A stretch of 64,000 bases of DNA from Iocasia fonsfrigidae (GCF_017751145.1 NZ_CP046640.1:3700137-3764136), one strand, 5' to 3'. Positions 50,560 to 59,424 are shown, numbered from the stretch's first letter. The notes: generated by a model not told the origin, from the letters alone. Numbers and translations are program-made.

Positions 50560-52069
50560 CTTCCTCTCCTCCCCCAGTAGCATAATACATTATTTTTTCA
50601 GAACTAGCCTCTTTACTTTGAAACACCTTAACAAGCTTACCCTTATGCATTACCATTATTCTATGACTCAAATTTAATACTTCTGGCAACTCAGATGAAA
50701 TAACAATAATGGCAATCCCCTGATTAGCCAGGTCCTGAATCAAACTATGTATCTCTGCTTTGGCCTTCACATCTATTCCCCTGGTAGGTTCATCAAAAAT
50801 AAGAATCTTACAATCCCTATTCAACCATTTAGCAAGAACAACCTTCTGTTGATTACCACCACTTAAATTCTTTACTGCCTGTTTTAAACCAGGGGTTTTA
50901 ATAGACAGGTCATTAACCAGCCTTCTTACCTGTTTAATTTCCATTTTTTGATTAATAAATCCATTCCTATTTCTTATACCTTGTAAATTACTTAGGCTTA
51001 TATTATCCTTAACTGACATTCCTAAAATTAAGCCCTGGGTTTTTCGGTTTTCTGGAATTAGTCCAATACCAGCTTTTAAGGACTGAGCAGGGTTATTCAA
51101 CTCTACCTTTTTTCCTTCCAGATACACTTCTTTTTCTGTAGCAGTGTCTGCCCCAATTAAAGCCCTGATAGTCTCTGTCCGTCCAGCACCAACTAAACCA
51201 GCAATACCCAGTATCTCTCCTTTCTTTAATTTAAAAATAACATCTTTAACAACATTATCCCTACTCAATTTCTTAACATCTAATAAGACTTCATCAATAA
51301 GATAATTTTTCTTTGGAACAGGCTTATGAAATAAATCTTTTAATTCACTACCAACCATCATCTTTATTAATTTTTCCTGAGTACAATCTTTTGCCAGTTC
51401 TGTGCCAACATACTGGCCATCCCTCAAACAGCTTACTCTATCAGCAATCTTAAATATCTCTTCCAAGTGGTGAGATATATAAATCATAGTAATTCCTTGT
51501 TTTTTTAAAGTATTAATTAATCTAAATAAATCATTTATCTCCCTCTCAGTTAGACTTGCTGTTGGTTCATCTAAAATCAAAATCTCCGTCTCTAAAGATA
51601 AAGCCTTGGCTATTTCAATAAACTGCTGTTCAGCTACAGTTAACTCAGCTATAGCTTTCTGAAGGTTTACCTTAACTTTTATTTGAGCTAATATCTCCAA
51701 TGCTTTTTCTTTCATCCTCTTTCTATCAAGTAATCCCTTCTTTTTTAGTTCCCTTCCTAGAAAAATATTATCAACAGCACTTAAGTAAGGAACCAGACTA
51801 AACTCTTGATAGATAATACTAATACCCAGTTCCTGAGCCTCTTTAGGACTATTTAAATTAATCTCTTTACCTTTTAAAAAAATCTTACCACTATCAGCAG
51901 TATAAACCCCTGATAAAACTTTAATTAATGTTGATTTCCCGGCTCCATTTTCCCCTACCAGTGCATGAACTTCTCCCTTTGCTACATCAAAACTTACCTT
52001 ATTTAAAGCTAAAACACCGGGGAACCCTTTTGATATATTGGCTATCTGTAATATCTTATCTCCCAACAC
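50540..52069 (-). CDS. rbsA: Ribose-type sugar ABC transporter ATP-binding protein (RbsA-like)
   Basis: 509 residues with two ABC domains. First domain: Walker A LVGENGAGKSTLIKVLSGVY, signature region ELTVAEQQFIEIAKALS, Walker B LILDEPTASL. Second domain: degenerate Walker A GLVGAGRTETIRALIG, signature NLSGGNQQKVVLAKWL, Walker B LIFDEPTRGIDV. This asymmetric pair is standard for the RbsA/XylG/MglA family. It is separated from rbsB by a hairpin. Confidence 0.92.
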   Translation of the reverse strand: MLGDKILQIANISKGFPGVLALNKVSFDVAKGEVHALVGENGAGKSTLIKVLSGVYTADSGKIFLKGKEINLNSPKEAQELGISIIYQEFSLVPYLSAVDNIFLGRELKKKGLLDRKRMKEKALEILAQIKVKVNLQKAIAELTVAEQQFIEIAKALSLETEILILDEPTASLTEREINDLFRLINTLKKQGITMIYISHHLEEIFKIADRVSCLRDGQYVGTELAKDCTQEKLIKMMVGSELKDLFHKPVPKKNYLIDEVLLDVKKLSRDNVVKDVIFKLKKGEILGIAGLVGAGRTETIRALIGADTATEKEVYLEGKKVELNNPAQSLKAGIGLIPENRKTQGLILGMSVKDNISLSNLQGIRNRNGFINQKMEIKQVRRLVNDLSIKTPGLKQAVKNLSGGNQQKVVLAKWLNRDCKILIFDEPTRGIDVKAKAEIHSLIQDLANQGIAIIVISSELPEVLNLSHRIMVMHKGKLVKVFQSKEASSEKIMYYATGGGEEDGKNSV

Positions 52070-52104
52070 CTTTTCCCCCCCCTTTTTTTAGTAATTTTGT
52101 AAAA

Positions 52105-52129
52105 GCGCTTCAGAAAGAATCTGAAGCGC
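52105..52129 (-). terminator. Intercistronic stem-loop between rbsB and rbsA
   Basis: GCGCTTCAGA and TCTGAAGCGC pair fully around a 5-nt loop, followed by TTTTAC on the minus strand. Likely limits read-through from rbsB to rbsA. Confidence 0.75.
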
Positions 52130-52137
52130 AAAACATT

Positions 52138-53049
52138 TTACCAACTGAAACCTACCGCAGTATTAGTATCTATTAACTTTACTGGAACCCTTATATCTTC
52201 AGGGACCCTCTCTGCTCCCCAGTACTTTGCCAGACTGGTTCCTAAAGCCATTCTGATTAAATCCCGGGGAAACTGGGCTACTGTTGCCCTAAAAATATCC
52301 CCATCTAAAACAGCTTCTATTGCTTCAGGGTGTCCATCTATACTAACCATAAAAGTATCACGTCCTGAACCCAAAATAGCTGAATAACAGCCTAATCCCC
52401 CAGTATCATTGACACTAAAGATAGCATCAAGGTCAGGATTGGCCTGCAGCATATTTTCAGTTACGGTCATAGCCGTGCTACGTTCTTGTTTACCATTTTG
52501 ATTATCAACAATAGCTATATCTGGATATCCACTGATTGCATCTTTAAAACCGTTTACCCGGTCCAAGATTCCATCAGCAGGAATCCCGTTTAAAATCGCA
52601 ACCCGGCCCTGACCATTCAACTCTTCTGCCATAAATTTACCTGCTTGGTAACCAGCATCATAGTTTTCAGAAGAGATATAAGCATCCCTGGGACCGGCAG
52701 CATCAGCATCAACCGCTATCACAACTATACCCTTTGCTTTGGCAAGTTCAACTGCTGCCTGTACCCCGACAGTATCTGTGGGATTAATAATTAATATATC
52801 TATCCCCCTTTGAATCATATCCTCTATATCACTAACCTGTTTGGCCACATCATGATGGGCATCGGTTATAATGTAATCAGCACCAATAGATTCAACTGCA
52901 GAGACAAAGGCTTCCTTCATAACAATAAAATAAGGGTTGTTCATCTGCTGAAAGGATATACCTACTGTCAAATCATCTGCTGCCTCAACAACACTAAACA
53001 TCATTATCACCATTAAAACCAGCAAAAATACTGTCCTTAAGTTTTTCAT
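52138..53049 (-). CDS. rbsB: Ribose-type sugar-binding protein (RbsB-like)
   Basis: 303 residues. Signal peptide KNLRTVFLLVLMVIMMFSVV then EAADD; no lipobox. Periplasmic-binding-protein family 1 features: VGISFQQMNNPYFIVMKEAF, IEDMIQRGIDILIINPTDTV, VIAVDADAAGPRDAYISSEN, AIFSVNDTGGLGCYSAILGS, VSIDGHPEAIEAVLDGDIFR. GGAGATG precedes the start. First gene of the importer operon; no regulator gene is next to it. Confidence 0.9.
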   Translation of the reverse strand: MKNLRTVFLLVLMVIMMFSVVEAADDLTVGISFQQMNNPYFIVMKEAFVSAVESIGADYIITDAHHDVAKQVSDIEDMIQRGIDILIINPTDTVGVQAAVELAKAKGIVVIAVDADAAGPRDAYISSENYDAGYQAGKFMAEELNGQGRVAILNGIPADGILDRVNGFKDAISGYPDIAIVDNQNGKQERSTAMTVTENMLQANPDLDAIFSVNDTGGLGCYSAILGSGRDTFMVSIDGHPEAIEAVLDGDIFRATVAQFPRDLIRMALGTSLAKYWGAERVPEDIRVPVKLIDTNTAVGFSW

Positions 53050-53103
53050 AATCTAACATCTCCTTTTCGTTTTTTAAAATTTAAACTATACAAATAAAAA
53101 AAT

Positions 53104-53131
53104 GGACCAGGATAAATAATAATCCCGGCCC
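53104..53131 (-). terminator. Terminator of the 48-residue ORF
   Basis: GGGCCGGGAT pairs with ATCCTGGTCC on the minus strand, followed by ATTTTTTTATTTG, 22 bp after the small ORF stop. Confidence 0.75.
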
Positions 53132-53152
53132 AGGGCCCCAGGTGAAACACAA

Positions 53153-53299
53153 TTATTCTTTTTTTAGGCTGACAATTTTAATGATAAATTCTTCATCTTT
53201 TCCCCTTATTAATACTATATCGTGATTGAATAACTTGTATATCTTATCTCCCGGTTGATATTCTGGTATATCTTCTTGTCGTTTTTCTTCTCTTAGCAC
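53153..53299 (-). CDS. 48-residue small protein with GTG start
   Basis: Short ORF starting at GTG (53297-53299), 5 bp behind a very strong GGGAGGGG site. The product is soluble and charged: it begins MLREEKRQEDIPEYQPGDKI, continues YKLFNHDIVLIRGKDEEFII and ends KIVSLKKE, with alternating hydrophobic residues suggesting three beta strands. It is followed by its own terminator, then rbsB. No family was recognised. Strong translation signals plus a dedicated terminator make it likely real. Confidence 0.65.
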   Translation of the reverse strand: MLREEKRQEDIPEYQPGDKIYKLFNHDIVLIRGKDEEFIIKIVSLKKE

Positions 53300-53341
53300 A
53301 GCAACCCCTCCCGGGAACCATTAAGACCAGCCTACCACAAA

Positions 53342-53370
53342 TTTACAAAGACTTGTCCATATGGTATAAT
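53342..53370 (+). promoter_or_regulatory. Consensus-like plus-strand promoter without an obvious gene
   Basis: TTTACA (53342-53347), 17-bp spacer, TATAAT (53365-53370). The next plus-strand start codon is about 330 bp away (XRE gene), so it drives either a long leader or a small RNA. Confidence 0.6.
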
Positions 53371-53581
53371 TATTTATAAACTTACTAAAAAACAGTCGCC
53401 AACTGTTATCTGTTACCCTGTCTATATACTATCTAATACCTCCTTTCCAGGAAAGAACCCAGGGATAGCTCTGTCCCTTTTAGATATTTTATCCTTTTTA
53501 CATTGGGAAAGTTCAAAGTGTAGTATATTTAATTGGTAAAAGTAATAATGTAGTTTATTAAGTAAATATTTGTTCTTTATA

Positions 53582-53629
53582 GTCCCTTTATGGGACATTC
53601 TACTTAACATTATAGTCCCTATTAGGGTC
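53582..53629. promoter_or_regulatory. Pair of inverted-repeat operators before the XRE gene
   Basis: GTCCCTTTATGGGAC (53582-53596) and GTCCCTATTAGGGTC (53615-53629), centres 33 bp apart, about 100 bp before the regulator start. A half-site GTCCCTTTTAG lies further upstream near 53475. Probable autoregulatory sites. Confidence 0.6.
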
Positions 53630-53700
53630 TTTGTCAAGGGTTAATTTCTTTTTTTGTCACTTTCAAGGACTTTTATTTTTTATAATTGGAGGCTTATCTA

Positions 53701-54078
53701 ATGGATTTCGGAAAGAAACTCAAAAAAGCAAGAAACGAGTTGGGAATGACTCAAAAACAATTAGCAAAAAAAATAGGAATTAAACGCACTACAGTTGCAG
53801 GATATGAAAGTGAAGGGAAAATGCCACCATATAACACCCTTATAAAAATAGCCCAGACTCTGAACTGCAGCCTGGACTATTTACTGGGATATAAAGAAAA
53901 AAACAACTCTGATAAAAGCGAACATCTAAACCCGGAGATAATATACCTTGCTCAAAAAATATCCAAACGGAAAGACCTGAAACTCCTTCTTAAAGAAACT
54001 GAGGATTTGAACCCAGATTCGGTTAAAAGGATTATAAAAATTATAGGCTTGATTAAAGAAGAAAAGCACCTAGGATAG
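53701..54078 (+). CDS. XRE-family transcriptional regulator
   Basis: 125 residues from the ATG at 53701, which has TTGGAGG in front. Residues 1-65 are a lambda-repressor-like HTH: FGKKLKKARNELGMTQKQLA, KKIGIKRTTVAGYESEGKMP, YNTLIKIAQTLNCSLDYLLG. The C-terminal 60 residues are helical and lack a protease or metal domain. Phage-like regulators of this size often control a nearby mobile or toxin unit, but no partner is visible; the next gene, on the other strand, is an AAA/nuclease gene. Confidence 0.85.
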   Translation: MDFGKKLKKARNELGMTQKQLAKKIGIKRTTVAGYESEGKMPPYNTLIKIAQTLNCSLDYLLGYKEKNNSDKSEHLNPEIIYLAQKISKRKDLKLLLKETEDLNPDSVKRIIKIIGLIKEEKHLG

Positions 54079-54130
54079 TGAAGGTATTAGTGAAGTCGCA
54101 GCAAGGCAAATTTCTCTCCCTAACTTATCC

Positions 54131-54149
54131 AGTAACCGTCCCGGTGTCA
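54131..54149 (-). repeat. REP-like element, copy 8, overlapping a stop codon
   Basis: Minus strand TGACACCGGGACGGTTACT. Its TGA (54147-54149) is the stop codon of the AAA/nuclease gene. Confidence 0.7.
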
Positions 54150-55838
54150 TATTATCAATTCATATTCATCTTTACCAATAAAAATTAATAAAGCCTGTTT
54201 AATATTATCTTTATCCTCAAACTTACGGCTGGCTGCATATCTCTCTAATTGCTTTAATCCCTCTTGTTTAACCTCTGCTAACTTATCCCGCTCACTCTTC
54301 TTTAAGTATTTTAATTCTATGATCCACTCATATTTGACATCTGGCATCCGTATATCCCGTTCCAGATAGATGTCTATATATCCATTTTCTACCTCTGTTT
54401 CACTATATGGTTTATAGGCCTTACTGTCCACCAGATAGGCAAAGAGAATTACTTTGATATACCTTTCATCATAATTTATCAGATCACGATTAGAAAAGGC
54501 TTTAAAGACATGATTGTTTATATAGTCTATATATGGTTCAATCTCACCTTCATAGGCCATTTCTTCAATTGACTTCCTGAGTTCATTGAGGTCTAAGTTG
54601 ATTTGATATTCTTCTGATATTTTTTTCTCAATATATTCCCAGAAGATTGTTTTTACTACAAAATTGGGTATTTTTAAGAGGAGCCTGGTTCTATACTGCT
54701 TATCTATTGTCAACAAACCCATATAAAATAAGAGTGAGACAAAATAGTCTTCATCATACATCATATCAAAGGAAAAACGGGTAATAATATCGGCCACTAT
54801 CCCTTCTTCGATAATAATATCTTCCAGCACCTCCCGGTTGGCCTCATTGGCTACCAGTCTATTTAGCCTGCCGTAATCTGTCCGGACATTATCATCTATC
54901 AACTGGTCAGGGTAGTCCCCTGTCATTAGCCACTGGCTAAAGAAATGCAGAATCATATCCGGGTTATAGACCCGTTCCCTGCTGTCTTTGTTAAATAGAT
55001 AGCCATTATAGTTCTTTCTTAATTCAGACAATAACTCCTCTTTATTTAAATCTATATTTAACTCTTCTATTATTCCCTTTACTTCTTTTTCAGTAAAACC
55101 CAACATTTCATTAAACAGTTTATTCATAGTAATATTGCTAGCAATATTAAAACCACTGGTCAAATCATCTAACATAACTGGTGATATACCGGTTATAAAA
55201 ACACGGTCAATCACACTTTCTGTACCTATTTTGACTGTTTCATAAAAATCCCGAACAAAACCTGTCGCCCTGATTACTTCTTTATAGAAATCACTGTCCC
55301 CCATAGCAATAATATCATTGGCAAAATGGTCATATTCATCTATAATTAAGTATACTTTTTGACCTGCGTCTTTCACCTTCTCAATATAAAAGTTTAAAAT
55401 AGATTTTACATCTTCTAATTCCTCTAATTTATTAACTATATCCTGATAGTTTATAAACAAAGCTCTATATTTAGATAAACTAGCTATAACCGCCTGCCTG
55501 ATAGTTTCCTTAAAAGAGAGGTATAACTTTTCTTTACTATCGGTATTTAAACCTGAAAAATTAAATTTTAAGATTAGATAACTTGTTTTTAGTTCAGTAG
55601 GGTTTTTCCCAATATATAAGCTTTCAAATAATTCATCAAACTCCTCTTTATTATTCAAATCATAATAATTAGCAAGGGTGGATAAAAAAAGGCTCTTACC
55701 GAATCTACGCGGACGAATAAAAAATAAATATTTACTCCCTATCCCTTCTAAGCTAGAAATATAATTAGTCTTATCAACATATAAATAACTTTCTTTTCTT
55801 AATGATTTAAAATCAGATATCCCATAAGGTATCTTCAT
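54147..55838 (-). CDS. AAA-ATPase / PD-(D/E)XK nuclease family protein (DUF1703 type)
   Basis: 563 residues from the ATG at 55838, which has GAGGGGG; the longer ORF from 55880 begins at the -10 region of its promoter and is unlikely. N-terminal AAA-ATPase-like part: IPYGISDFKSLRKESYLYVD, Walker A RPRRFGKSLF (about residues 42-51), Walker B VYLIIDEYDHF, sensor VFITGISPVML. The C-terminal domain is a PD-(D/E)XK nuclease: NGYIDIYLERD, then YEWIIELKYLK with catalytic E-x-K. This family occurs in many near-identical copies in anaerobes; its role (mobile-element or defence related) is not established. A partial, IS-disrupted second copy follows at 56717-60344. Confidence 0.88.
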   Translation of the reverse strand: MKIPYGISDFKSLRKESYLYVDKTNYISSLEGIGSKYLFFIRPRRFGKSLFLSTLANYYDLNNKEEFDELFESLYIGKNPTELKTSYLILKFNFSGLNTDSKEKLYLSFKETIRQAVIASLSKYRALFINYQDIVNKLEELEDVKSILNFYIEKVKDAGQKVYLIIDEYDHFANDIIAMGDSDFYKEVIRATGFVRDFYETVKIGTESVIDRVFITGISPVMLDDLTSGFNIASNITMNKLFNEMLGFTEKEVKGIIEELNIDLNKEELLSELRKNYNGYLFNKDSRERVYNPDMILHFFSQWLMTGDYPDQLIDDNVRTDYGRLNRLVANEANREVLEDIIIEEGIVADIITRFSFDMMYDEDYFVSLLFYMGLLTIDKQYRTRLLLKIPNFVVKTIFWEYIEKKISEEYQINLDLNELRKSIEEMAYEGEIEPYIDYINNHVFKAFSNRDLINYDERYIKVILFAYLVDSKAYKPYSETEVENGYIDIYLERDIRMPDVKYEWIIELKYLKKSERDKLAEVKQEGLKQLERYAASRKFEDKDNIKQALLIFIGKDEYELII

Positions 55839-55880
55839 CCACATATCCCCCTCATAAAAGCTAAACTTAGTCTCTGTCAT

Positions 55881-55920
55881 AATTATACAATTATACCAGG
55901 CCTAAAGCAAGCCTGGCTAA
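55881..55920 (-). promoter_or_regulatory. Palindromic portable promoter, copy 3 (before the AAA/nuclease gene)
   Basis: TTGCTT (55905-55910), 17-bp spacer, TATAAT (55882-55887) on the minus strand, with CCAGGC/GCCTGG arms. The -10 hexamer ends 44 bp before the chosen start codon. Confidence 0.85.
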
Positions 55921-55942
55921 TCTTCTAATTGATAAATACGTA

Positions 55943-56665
55943 TCACAGAATAAATATTTGCAGTGGACTATCAATAATAATCTCTGATCTGCCTTTATAT
56001 TCCACAACCTTACCGGTGACCTTAATCTCTTTTTCCAGTAACAATTCCAGGGGATTATAATCAAATTTGTTAAGATTATGTTTAAATATAATTAGATATA
56101 AGTTATCTTTTCCTTCCTTGCTAAAGTCCAGAAAGATAATCTTCTCTGACTGATAGGTCTTTACCACCTTACCCCTAACTATAACCTCTTTATTTAAATA
56201 ATCTGCTGCCTCTTTCAGCTCTGCTGCATATTTTAAATTAGGTGGTACCAAGAGGAGACTGGCATATCCTTCCTCTAATAGTTTTCTATTAAAAAAACTC
56301 CCGTCTGCCAAAAAGAGATAGGCCAGGATACGATTATATTTATCCCTTTTCTCCTGGTCATATTCCAGATAGACATTATGTCCCAATAACTTTTTCTTGG
56401 TGTATTCAAAGGCCTCCCGGGCATAAAACTCTGCCTCCCCCTCTTCCCAGTTCATCTCAGGGGTATCCAGTCCAATCAACCTGATTCTTTCACCATCAGC
56501 TGTCCTGACAGTATCACCATCATAGACATAGTCAATAAAAACCCTGTCCAGTCCTTGCAGTCCCACAGAATCTGATTCAAAATCATTCTCTGCAAATAAA
56601 ACCAGACCACCCAGGCATATCATTATCAAAAATACTATTAACAATAATTTTTTCTTCATAATCAT
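55943..56665 (-). CDS. Secreted thermonuclease-like protein with C-terminal OB-type domain
   Basis: 240 residues. A signal peptide or anchor (KKKLLLIVFLIMICLGGLVL) is followed by a staphylococcal-nuclease domain: DYVYDGDTVRTADGERIRLI, GLDTPEM, YDQEKRDKYNRILAYLFLAD and NRKLLEEGYAS. The catalytic residues equivalent to Asp21, Arg35, Asp40, Glu43 and Arg87 of the S. aureus enzyme are present. Instead of the usual helical end, the last ~80 residues (NKEVIVRGKVVKTYQSEKII; KEIKVTGKVVEYKGRSEIII) look like an OB-fold nucleic-acid-binding domain. It lies between the two AAA/nuclease copies and is read in the same direction. Confidence 0.83.
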   Translation of the reverse strand: MIMKKKLLLIVFLIMICLGGLVLFAENDFESDSVGLQGLDRVFIDYVYDGDTVRTADGERIRLIGLDTPEMNWEEGEAEFYAREAFEYTKKKLLGHNVYLEYDQEKRDKYNRILAYLFLADGSFFNRKLLEEGYASLLLVPPNLKYAAELKEAADYLNKEVIVRGKVVKTYQSEKIIFLDFSKEGKDNLYLIIFKHNLNKFDYNPLELLLEKEIKVTGKVVEYKGRSEIIIDSPLQIFIL

Positions 56666-56702
56666 TCACCCTAGAATCAAACACCTATTTTGATAGACAT
56701 TC

Positions 56703-56719
56703 ACACCGTCCCGGTATCA
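56703..56719 (-). repeat. REP-like element, copy 9, overlapping a stop codon
   Basis: Minus strand TGATACCGGGACGGTGT; its TGA (56717-56719) is the stop of the second AAA/nuclease copy, exactly as at 54147-54149. Confidence 0.65.
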
Positions 56720-57778
56720 TACTATCAATTCATATTCATCTTTACCAATAAAGATTAATAAAGCCTGTTTAATATTATCTTTATTCTTAAACTTATGACT
56801 GGCTGCATATCTTGCTAACTGCTTTAGTCCCCCTCTCTTAACCTCTGCCAATTTATCCTGTTCATTCTTCTTTAAATACTTTAATTCTATAATCCATTCA
56901 TACTTGACATCTGGCATCCGTATATCCCGTTCCAGATAGATATCTATATAGCCATTCTCTACTTCTGTTTCACTTACAGGACGGTAGAGATTACTGGTAA
57001 CCAAATAGGAAAACAAAACTAACTTTATATACTTTTCATCAAAAAAATTAATCAAATCACGGTTAGATAGCTTCTGTAGTACATTCTCACTGATATATGA
57101 CAGAAAGGGCTCTATCTCCCCATCAAATCCCATCTGCCAGATAGACTTAGCCATCTCTTCTACATCATAAGATATTTGATATTGATTTTTTAATCTGCGC
57201 TCAAAATACTCCCAGAAGATAACCCGTGTCACATGATTGGGTATCTCCAATCTGGTTTTGCCATACCTTATCTCTCCAATTGTCAATAAACCCATATAAA
57301 ATAAGAGTGAGACAAAATAGTCTTCATCATACATCATATCAAAGGAAAAACGGGTAATAATATCAGCTACTATCCCTTCTTCGATAATAATATCTTCCAG
57401 AACCTCCCGGTTAGCCTCATTAGCTACCAGTCTATTTAACCTGCCGTAATCTGTCCGAACATTATCATCTATCAACTGGTCAGGGTAATCCCCAGTCATC
57501 AACCATTGACTAAAAAAATGCAGAACCATATCCGGGTTGTAGACTCGTTCTCTGCTGTCTTTGTTAAAGAGATAACCATTATAGTTCTTCCTTAACTCAA
57601 ATAATAATTCCTCTTTATTTAGATCAATGTCTATAGCCAGCTTTTTTATGATACCCCTTACTTCTTTCTCAGTAAAACCCAACATTTCATTAAACAGTTT
57701 ATTCATGGTTATATTGCTAGCAATATTAAAACCACTGGTCAAATCATCTAACATAACTGGTGATATACCGGTTATAAA
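56717..57778 (-). pseudogene. Second AAA/nuclease copy, C-terminal fragment
   Basis: Reads from TTT-ATA-ACC-GGT (FITGISPVML) through the nuclease domain (YEWIIELKYLKKNEQDK) to the stop, about 353 codons, and is very close to residues 214-563 of the gene at 54147-55838. At 57778 coding stops at the left end of an IS66 element. The segment matching roughly residues 26-213, with Walker A and B, is missing from the window. An internal ATG at 57754 could give a 345-residue product without ATPase motifs, but no promoter was seen for it. Confidence 0.85.
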
Positions 57779-57828
57779 GTAAGCGTCAAAACGTCCCCAC
57801 CTGGAAAAATTGAGGACATTATGATAGG

Positions 57829-59424
57829 CTAATTCTTATGAGGAATCCTGCATTCTTCCGGAATAGATTGAGACCAAGGTAATAATTCATCTAATTGTTC
57901 AATATTTTGTAGATCAATGTTGGGTAGTTTCTCAAAAAGATATTTTAGATAAAAGAATGGTACTAAGTTGTTTGCTTTGGCGGTCTCTATGATACTGTAA
58001 GTAATGGCACTGGCTGTAGCTCCTTTTACCGACTTGGAAAATAGAAAGTTCTTTCTCCCAATAACAAAGGGCTTGATTGCTCTTTCTGCCCGATTATTAC
58101 TGATCTCTAGTCTACCATCCAGGAGAAAGGCTTCTAGTTTAGGCCATTGATTGAGACAATATTTAATAGCTTTGCTGAGACCACTTTTAGGTAAAGTCTG
58201 TTGTTCCTTGATTTTTAGCCATGACAAAAAGGCCTCCAGAACTGGTTTGCTTTGTTCAAGGCGTTTTTGATATCTTTCTTCAGCTGATAAGTCTTTTAAG
58301 TCCCGTTCAATCTGGAAGAGTCGATTGCAGAAATTCAGACCTTCCTCAGCATTAGTTTTTAAGTGAACAGAGCCTTTAGGTAATGCCTTTAAGGCATCTG
58401 TGAAACCACGTCTAGCGTGAGCGAAACATCCGAGCTGGGTGACGTTCTGAACACTATTGTATCCAGCATAGCCATCGGTTTGAAGAAACCCACTGAATCC
58501 AGTTAAGAACTTCTTCGGATGTTCATTAGCCCTGGAAGGTTGATATTCATATAAGTAGATCGGTGGACTGGAAACTCCAGTAGCATAGAGCCACATATAT
58601 GATTTGCTTTTAGCTGCTTTACCTTTTTCAGATAAAACCTGAAGTGTAGTTTCATCAGCATGTACGATATCTTCTTTTAATAAATATTCATATATTCTAT
58701 CATATAGATAGTTAAGCCAGTTGTTGGCTCCATGGATTACCCAGTTAGCCAGATTTTGACGGGATAGCTCAATGCCAAAATTCTTAAATTGTTTCTCCTG
58801 TCTGTAAAGAGGTACTGCTTGAGAATATTTGGTATCCATGATATATGCCAGTAACGATGGAGAGAGAAAACTCCCTTTTAAAACTGGATTAGGCATAGGA
58901 GCAGTAATTACTGGAGTTGTGATATTTTCCTTTTCGCAATTTCTACAGGCATAAACATCACGAACATGTTCAACAACCTTAACCTGAGCAGGAATAATCT
59001 TTAATTCTTTTCTAATTTCCTTACTCATGACATGAAGTTGCTTACCACATTGCGGACAGATCTGCTCAGCTTCATCTAGATGATATTCAATGACTTCAAC
59101 AGGGAGATCTTCGAAGGACTTTTTCTTTTTGTTTTTGCCCTTACGTCTTTTATATGTAATCTCCTCAAGTTCAGCTTCTTTGAGACTGACCTTAGCTTCC
59201 TGTTCAGCCTCATTAAAAATTGATAACTGATTAGAATTAGATTTTTCACTAGAAGCACCAAATCGCCTTTGTTGGTTTAAGCGAAATTGTTCCTCATACC
59301 AGTTTAATTTAGCTGTCAATTCTTCAATTTGTTGAGCCTGTATTGCAATTTTATCTTCTAAAGATAGCTCTTGATTTTCTTCTTTATTAACTTGTATAGT
59401 CGTTGATTTATCAGTAGTTTTCAT
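57829..59424 (-). CDS. tnpC: IS66 transposase TnpC
   Basis: 531 residues. N-terminal coiled coil (IAIQAQQIEELTAKLNWYEE), zinc finger with CPQCGKQ and ACRNCEK pairs near residues 120-160, then the DDE catalytic core: IVHADETTLQVL, FLQTDGYAGYNSV and NNRAERAIKP supply the two Asp and one Glu. The C-terminus has the usual NNLVPFFYLKYLFEKLPN. It appears intact and full length. Confidence 0.95.
   Translation of the reverse strand: MKTTDKSTTIQVNKEENQELSLEDKIAIQAQQIEELTAKLNWYEEQFRLNQQRRFGASSEKSNSNQLSIFNEAEQEAKVSLKEAELEEITYKRRKGKNKKKKSFEDLPVEVIEYHLDEAEQICPQCGKQLHVMSKEIRKELKIIPAQVKVVEHVRDVYACRNCEKENITTPVITAPMPNPVLKGSFLSPSLLAYIMDTKYSQAVPLYRQEKQFKNFGIELSRQNLANWVIHGANNWLNYLYDRIYEYLLKEDIVHADETTLQVLSEKGKAAKSKSYMWLYATGVSSPPIYLYEYQPSRANEHPKKFLTGFSGFLQTDGYAGYNSVQNVTQLGCFAHARRGFTDALKALPKGSVHLKTNAEEGLNFCNRLFQIERDLKDLSAEERYQKRLEQSKPVLEAFLSWLKIKEQQTLPKSGLSKAIKYCLNQWPKLEAFLLDGRLEISNNRAERAIKPFVIGRKNFLFSKSVKGATASAITYSIIETAKANNLVPFFYLKYLFEKLPNIDLQNIEQLDELLPWSQSIPEECRIPHKN

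Noticed and set aside
52098-52112. CcpA cre site (TGTAAAAGCGCTTCA) between rbsB and rbsA
   Set aside because: The GCGCTT core belongs to a perfect stem-loop, which explains it better; the match to cre is partial.
55839-55880. Upstream ATG of the AAA/nuclease gene
   Set aside because: It directly follows the -10 hexamer of the predicted promoter, so it would not be in the mRNA; the same holds for the second copy.
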